Of a stretch of DNA of 63,785 nucleotides, positions 59,354 to 63,785 are shown piece by piece; within the stretch, counting starts at the first letter, position 1; every line of letters begins with the position of its first letter. This DNA is from a virus. The notes under the pieces are model-generated. The model worked only from the letters and a program-made list of their open reading frames with translations, had not been told where the DNA came from and made no database searches. The stretch is taken from positions 1 to 63,785 of IMG/VR virus record IMGVR_UViG_3300046318_000369, one strand, 5' to 3'. The translations under genes were made by a program, and so were the position numbers.

Positions 59354-60891
59354 ATATGATAGATGTAATCAAGCGTCTTGCCGAATTAGATGCAAAAAAT
59401 CCTAACATAATCCAGGTTAAAGAAAATACACCTGAGAATGATATGCACCGAGGGGGAATGAATGGCGCAGCATCGGCAATGACTCCGCGTGCAGATCATA
59501 ATGCCTTGATGCAGAAAGTTGCCAAGGTAGTAAACAGTCCAGAATTTACTGAAGATACGATCTTAGCAATAGTCGATGCAGGTAGTACAATAACAGACCC
59601 AGTTGGGCGTTACATTCAAAAAGAATTTAATGAACTTCAATATGATTTAGGTAGACCATATGAAGATTATCCAGAAAGAGTCGCTGATAAATTACTGTCA
59701 CAACTAACAAAAATATCTAAACAAAGTGCAGCAGAAGCTACAGGTGATGTAAAATTTGATAAGATGCTTAAAGGTATCACCGGTAAAAAAGAAGTAGCTA
59801 AACAACAAAAAACAGATACAAAGCAACAAGCACGTGATGCGTTCGGTAGTATGTTCGGTGGAGGTAATCCTGCTGATAAACTTGGCATTGGAAAGAAAGG
59901 TGTAGCAGAAGGCGACAATATTCCTAACCATGGTTACGATATTGAGCTTGAAATTCTTAATCCCAATTTCAATCCAGAAGATGAATTGAGTCCAGAAGAA
60001 ATTACAGTAGGTGTTAATTATTCTATTAGCGGATCGTATAGACCCGCTACGTACGATGATCCTGCAGAACATCCCGATTTAGAGTATGATGTGTTTAATG
60101 CTGAAACCGGTGAGCCTTTACAAAATCTAGGGCAAGAAACTGATGCAGAAATAAGAGATGCAATTTGGGCAGATGCAGAACAATCTGCAGACGATGATTT
60201 TGACATCCCCGATGATAATTATGATGATAGGTATTATGAGAGTAATGGTAATCATCCAACTAAGGAAATATCCACAATGGAAAATTTAAACTTAGCCAGC
60301 ATTAAACATTTAGCAGGCATTAAAACAAAAATTGCAGAATGTGGTATTATGCCAGAAACAGGTATGTCTATGCCATCGCAGCCACATACACCTGCAAGTA
60401 TTAGTATGACAGCATCTAGCGGGCCTGAGTTAAGTGGCATGTTAAGAGATATTATGCAATTAGCAGGAATGAATAATGCGCAAGCAGCACCTGCTCCAAT
60501 TTCTGCAACTCCGCAGGTATTAGAACCAGCACAGCCACAAGATGCTATTGGGTCAATGCGTTCAGTCATTGATAAATTAAATCCTGCATCAGATGGCACA
60601 GATGATACTGTATCACAAGACATGGGAGATCTAGACAACGATGGCGACCACGATATGGATGATCACGAACTAGAGAAAAAACAACCTGTTGATGAGTACG
60701 ACAATACTCCTGCAGATCCTAATGATAAAAACGAATTTGACGCAGATCAATACGCACATCAAGAAAATCAACCAGGGCAAGGTGATAGAATGGACGGCGA
60801 TCGACCAAAAGCATATGCAGATATGAACGAAGCAACTGCTGATTTATTTGCCCAATATAAAAAGTTTGTAAACGAATCAAAAAACAAATAA
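59350..60891 (+). CDS. Putative prohead core / internal virion protein with EF-hand-like loop
   Basis: A 513-residue acidic protein, not firmly identified. Its N-terminus (M-I-D-V-I-K-R-L-A-E-L-D) has an L-A-E site suitable for gp21 cleavage. The centre is strongly acidic (residues about 200-300). Near residue 425 is G-D-L-D-N-D-G-D-H-D-M-D-D-H-E, a good EF-hand/dockerin calcium loop. A second start-like segment, M-E-N-L-N-L-A-S-I-K-H-L-A-G-I, begins at M310 (60277) with AAGGA ten bases upstream, so a shorter internal product is possible. Acidic, Gln/Met-rich composition and its place between terminase genes fit a scaffold or core protein. Ends at a clear terminator. Confidence 0.58.
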   Translation: MNMIDVIKRLAELDAKNPNIIQVKENTPENDMHRGGMNGAASAMTPRADHNALMQKVAKVVNSPEFTEDTILAIVDAGSTITDPVGRYIQKEFNELQYDLGRPYEDYPERVADKLLSQLTKISKQSAAEATGDVKFDKMLKGITGKKEVAKQQKTDTKQQARDAFGSMFGGGNPADKLGIGKKGVAEGDNIPNHGYDIELEILNPNFNPEDELSPEEITVGVNYSISGSYRPATYDDPAEHPDLEYDVFNAETGEPLQNLGQETDAEIRDAIWADAEQSADDDFDIPDDNYDDRYYESNGNHPTKEISTMENLNLASIKHLAGIKTKIAECGIMPETGMSMPSQPHTPASISMTASSGPELSGMLRDIMQLAGMNNAQAAPAPISATPQVLEPAQPQDAIGSMRSVIDKLNPASDGTDDTVSQDMGDLDNDGDHDMDDHELEKKQPVDEYDNTPADPNDKNEFDADQYAHQENQPGQGDRMDGDRPKAYADMNEATADLFAQYKKFVNESKNK

Positions 60892-60910
60892 GCTAATTAT
60901 TTGTTTAATC

Positions 60911-60938
60911 AAATAGCTCCTTAGGGAGCTATTTTTTT
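60911..60938 (+). terminator. Rho-independent terminator before the large terminase gene
   Basis: A perfect 10-bp stem (AAATAGCTCC / GGAGCTATTT) with a TTAG loop and a T-run, 20 bases after the preceding stop. Confidence 0.94.
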
Positions 60939-60946
60939 ATTAAATA
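60939..60946 (+). promoter_or_regulatory. Late promoter (ATTAAATA) five bases before the large terminase start
   Basis: Starts directly after the terminator T-run. AGATT separates it from the ATG at 60952, so the predicted transcript begins at the start codon. Confidence 0.7.
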
Positions 60947-60951
60947 AGATT

Positions 60952-62538
60952 ATGGGAAGTAAAAATATAGATAATAAATTGGTAAAAACTGCGCATAGTA
61001 CGCAGAAATATACCGAACAAGATATTGAAGAACTGTTAAAATGTACAGATCCAATTAACGGCCCTCATTATTTTCTTGAGAACTTTTTCTTTATTCAGCA
61101 TCCAACAAAAGGCAAATTAAAATACGAACCTTTTGATTATCAACGTAGACTGATTGATAGTTATCACCAAAATAGATTCAATGTAAATTTACTTCCTCGT
61201 CAAACAGGTAAAACTACTACTGCCGCTGGTTACCTATTGTGGTATGCAATGTTTGTGCCAGACAGTACAATTCTTGTTGCTGCACACAAATACACAGGCG
61301 CACAAGAAATTATGCAACGTATAAGATATGCATACGAATTATGCCCTAATCATATACGGTGCGGCGCCACAAGTTATAATAAACAAAGTTTAGAATTTGA
61401 CAATGGTAGTCGTATTGTAGCACAAACTACAACTGAAACTACAGGTCGAGGCATGTCGTTATCGTTGTTATATGCTGACGAATTTGCATTCGTAGAACCG
61501 AATATTGCTACAGAATTCTGGACATCAATATCTCCAACTTTAGCAACTGGCGGAAAGGCAATTATTACTTCTACTCCTAACAGTGATGAAGATCAATTTG
61601 CATTAATATGGAAAGAAGCCAATTATAAATTTGACGAATTTGGCAATGAAACACCAGTAGGTAGAAATGGGTTTTGCCCATTTAGAGCATTTTGGAATGA
61701 ACACCCAGACAGGGACGAAGCATGGGCAAATACAGAACGAAGTAGAATAGGCGAAGAACGTTTTCGTCGTGAGCACGATTGTGAATTTTTGGTTTTTGAC
61801 GAAACATTAATCAATAGCATTACGCTTGCAAATCTAACTGGCGACGAACCATTTATGAAGATGGGACAAGCACGATGGTATAAAAAAATTAACCCAATGC
61901 ATTCGTACTTGTTAGCATTAGATCCTAGTTTAGGTACCGGCGGAGACCCTGCTGCGATACAAATTTTAGAAATACCTAGTTTTGAGCAAGTAGCAGAATG
62001 GCAACATAATCTAACTACAATACAAGGACAAGTTAGAATATTAAGAGATCTGTGTATGTATATTAACGACGAATGTGCTAAAAAAGGTATGCAGGCGAGT
62101 ATATATTATTCAGTCGAAAATAATAACATTGGTGAAGCAGCATTGGTTGCTATAGACGAAATTGGCGAAGAAAGTATACCGGGATTATTTTTAAGTGAAC
62201 CGATTAAAAAAGGACATGTTCGTAGATTCCGTAAAGGATTTAATACCACAAATTCTAGCAAAATTAATGCATGTGCAAAGCTTAAACATTTAGTTGAAAG
62301 TAAGAGACTAGGAATACATTCAAAAGCATTAATTAGTGAACTAAAAACTTACATTGCTAAAGGTGTTAGCTTTGAAGCAAAAGTAGGCTCTCATGACGAT
62401 TTAGTTAGTAGTACATTGCTTGCTATACGCATGGCATTAATGTTACAAGAATGGGATCCTGCAATATATGATAAAATGAGAGAGGAAAGGGATGATGAGT
62501 TTGTTATGCCGATGCCTATCTACATATCAAATTTTTAA
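60952..62538 (+). CDS. 17: Terminase large subunit, T4 gp17 family
   Basis: A 528-residue DNA-packaging motor. The ATPase domain shows Walker A L-P-R-Q-T-G-K-T at 81-88, Walker B L-L-Y-A-D-E at 172-177 and coupling motif I-T-S-T-P at 205-209. The nuclease domain shows A-L-D-P-S near D324, Y-S-V-E-N near E389 and G-S-H-D-D-L near D482/D483, in the order of T4 D401, E458 and D542. The protein is shorter than T4 gp17 (610) mainly at the N-terminus. It cuts concatemers and pumps DNA through the portal. No Shine-Dalgarno sequence; a late octamer lies five bases upstream. The start at 60952 is the first ATG after the terminator. Confidence 0.96.
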   Translation: MGSKNIDNKLVKTAHSTQKYTEQDIEELLKCTDPINGPHYFLENFFFIQHPTKGKLKYEPFDYQRRLIDSYHQNRFNVNLLPRQTGKTTTAAGYLLWYAMFVPDSTILVAAHKYTGAQEIMQRIRYAYELCPNHIRCGATSYNKQSLEFDNGSRIVAQTTTETTGRGMSLSLLYADEFAFVEPNIATEFWTSISPTLATGGKAIITSTPNSDEDQFALIWKEANYKFDEFGNETPVGRNGFCPFRAFWNEHPDRDEAWANTERSRIGEERFRREHDCEFLVFDETLINSITLANLTGDEPFMKMGQARWYKKINPMHSYLLALDPSLGTGGDPAAIQILEIPSFEQVAEWQHNLTTIQGQVRILRDLCMYINDECAKKGMQASIYYSVENNNIGEAALVAIDEIGEESIPGLFLSEPIKKGHVRRFRKGFNTTNSSKINACAKLKHLVESKRLGIHSKALISELKTYIAKGVSFEAKVGSHDDLVSSTLLAIRMALMLQEWDPAIYDKMREERDDEFVMPMPIYISNF

Positions 62539-62544
62539 TAAATA
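62537..62544 (+). promoter_or_regulatory. Late promoter (AATAAATA) overlapping the gp17 stop
   Basis: Overlaps the last bases and stop codon of gp17 and is followed by GTAATT and the ATG at 62551. Predicted start one base before the ATG. Confidence 0.7.
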
Positions 62545-62550
62545 GTAATT

Positions 62551-63785
62551 ATGCAAGCAATTCAAATAATTTCTCAAGATCTTTTCGACAAAGTAAGAAG
62601 TCGTTTCCAAAATTTAGAAATGGGTGACGAAACAGGTGCAGTAACCATTGATCCTGTTGAAGCACGTTTTTTTGATTTTGATTTTGTTAACGAAGGCGTA
62701 AATTTAGGACGAGTTAGTATCAGCTTAAATGATCTAGGAAGTCTAAAAATTTATTACAGTAGAGGTATTACAGAAAATCAAGATGATCCTAGCAAACAAA
62801 TTTGGTACGATTTTCTTAAAGAAATGAGATTATTTTCTATGCGTAGATTGCTAAGATTTGATACTAGAGATATAGCAAAAAGTAATTTAGATAAAGACGA
62901 TTTCCAACATTTAGCAACTACACAAGGCCCAAAGGAAGAAGATACTATGAACATGAATGAATCAAAATGGAACCAAAAGAGTTCTAAAAAAACTAGTCGC
63001 GCAGTAAGAGGCACAACTGAAGTTATTGTTAGACATCACAGAGCAGTAGACGAAATGGTTCCTGGAAGCAGAAGCCAGCGTAAAAATATCAAAGGCATTT
63101 ATATTCAAAATAGAGATGGCGAACGATTTAAATATCCATTTATACATCCAGCAGGCGCATTTGCTATGGCTCAACACGTTGATCACGGGGGCATTCCTCA
63201 CGATCCAGCAGGTAAAGCAATTATTAGAATGAGTGAACAAATTGCTCAATTACAAGAATTTCAACGACAAGTACAACATACACAATTGCATGATGACGCA
63301 ATGGGCATTACAGAAAGGGCCGTAGGCCGACTACAAGAACTAAAAGCACAAATAGAATCATTAAGTAAGCGTCATCATTATGAATCCTGGATGGAAACTT
63401 TCCAAGAACCGTCGGATTCTGTATTAGGCGAATTAGATGCAGTTACTATGGAAACCTATAAATCTAAATTTACCGAAACTAATTTTAAAGAAAATCTTGC
63501 AAATTTCTTTCCATTAATTCATCAAATTATGCAAGAAACAGATACAGTCGATTTAGAAGATTTTGTCAAAGAAAGTGATAGCAACAAAAAATATACAGTT
63601 CACTGTAGCCAATGCGGCAATGAATTTAAGAGAGATAAAAATGAAGGATACAGTCATTGCAAAGATCACTTTAGCGTAACAGAAAATGTATTCAACGAAT
63701 TTGAGGAATGGGCGGATGCAGTTGAACAAAGAAAATTAACAGATGATCAAATTGATGATTTAAAGCGTGGCATAGAAGAACTACC
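62551..63785 (+). CDS. Large putative virion protein, 3' end cut by window
   Basis: An open frame of at least 411 codons with no stop before the window end. The N-terminus is M-Q-A-I-Q-I-I-S-Q-D-L-F-D-K-V-R. The first about 110 residues resemble a compact alpha/beta domain. Residues about 150-230 include R-G-T-T-E-V-I-V-R-H-H-R and Y-P-F-I-H-P-A-G-A-F-A-M-A. A coiled-coil follows around 225-280 and a zinc-finger-like V-H-C-S-Q-C-G-N then H-C-K-D-H is near 350-370. Large proteins with this arrangement follow gp17 in some marine T4-like phages and are thought to be virion components. Possible leaderless start. Function unknown. Confidence 0.65.
   Translation, partial: MQAIQIISQDLFDKVRSRFQNLEMGDETGAVTIDPVEARFFDFDFVNEGVNLGRVSISLNDLGSLKIYYSRGITENQDDPSKQIWYDFLKEMRLFSMRRLLRFDTRDIAKSNLDKDDFQHLATTQGPKEEDTMNMNESKWNQKSSKKTSRAVRGTTEVIVRHHRAVDEMVPGSRSQRKNIKGIYIQNRDGERFKYPFIHPAGAFAMAQHVDHGGIPHDPAGKAIIRMSEQIAQLQEFQRQVQHTQLHDDAMGITERAVGRLQELKAQIESLSKRHHYESWMETFQEPSDSVLGELDAVTMETYKSKFTETNFKENLANFFPLIHQIMQETDTVDLEDFVKESDSNKKYTVHCSQCGNEFKRDKNEGYSHCKDHFSVTENVFNEFEEWADAVEQRKLTDDQIDDLKRGIEEL

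Noticed and set aside
1-63785. tRNA or rRNA genes
   Set aside because: No cloverleaf-like segment with recognisable T-loop and anticodon stem was noticed in the gaps between genes. A tRNA-finding program would be needed to exclude one fully.

Overview
The window is a contiguous piece of an AT-rich, T4-like myovirus genome. It carries recognisable T4-type morphogenesis genes: gp23 capsid, gp13/gp14 neck, gp15 tail completion, gp18 sheath, gp19 tube, gp4 head completion, gp16/gp17 terminase and a gp1-like nucleotide kinase. It also has T4-type late promoters (N-A-T-A-A-A-T-A and close variants) in front of many transcription units. The very large repetitive fibre genes, the long gp14/gp15/gp18 homologues and the abundant glycan-type auxiliary genes resemble marine or freshwater T4-like phages of the cyanophage/pelagiphage kind. 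No photosynthesis gene, tRNA or integrase was seen, and the host cannot be named from this sequence.

Layout. 1-2.6 kb: gp23 and two small putative virion proteins, with two clear terminators. 2.6-21.6 kb: six co-directional structural genes, including 2516- and 1844-residue proteins. Five of them share one short recurrent motif (about 24 copies of a G-A-L-V-V-x-G-G-V-G-I-G cassette), and the last ends in an intramolecular chaperone. 21.6-27.6 kb: a block of glycan/small-molecule modification genes (GH130-like propeller, TPR plus double FkbM-type methyltransferase, radical SAM/SPASM protein, double glycosyltransferase, 2OG-Fe(II)-like protein). 27.6-39.4 kb: three consecutive ~1300-residue genes made of FG-GAP-like repeats. 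I count exactly 21 blades in each, arranged as three groups of seven. 39.4-45.0 kb: a second modification block (GT4, FkbM and class I methyltransferases, twin GT25-like genes, a GT-A transferase) and small unknowns. 45.0-49.0 kb: a minus-strand block with Nudix, gp15, a broken GIY-YIG homing endonuclease, gp14 and an HNH homing endonuclease. 49.0-63.8 kb: plus-strand gp13, a second HNH-like gene, gp1, gp18, gp19, tail and head-completion genes, terminase subunits, two likely prohead-core/internal-head genes and a large gene cut by the window end. One short degenerate HNH-like gene lies on the minus strand inside this block.

How it fits together. Late promoters read by the phage sigma/clamp system would switch on the whole window, while the gp1-like kinase looks separately controlled. 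The structural genes build capsid, neck, contractile tail and an elaborate host-recognition apparatus. The two modification blocks that bracket the propeller genes suggest that either these adhesins or a host surface glycan are chemically decorated; that link is inference. The most notable items are the 3 x 3 x 7 propeller architecture, late promoters placed so that transcription should begin at or within a few bases of the start codon, the inversion of gp14-gp15 bordered by homing-endonuclease genes with a decayed GIY-YIG gene inside it, and the apparent loss of a normal start codon for gp15.
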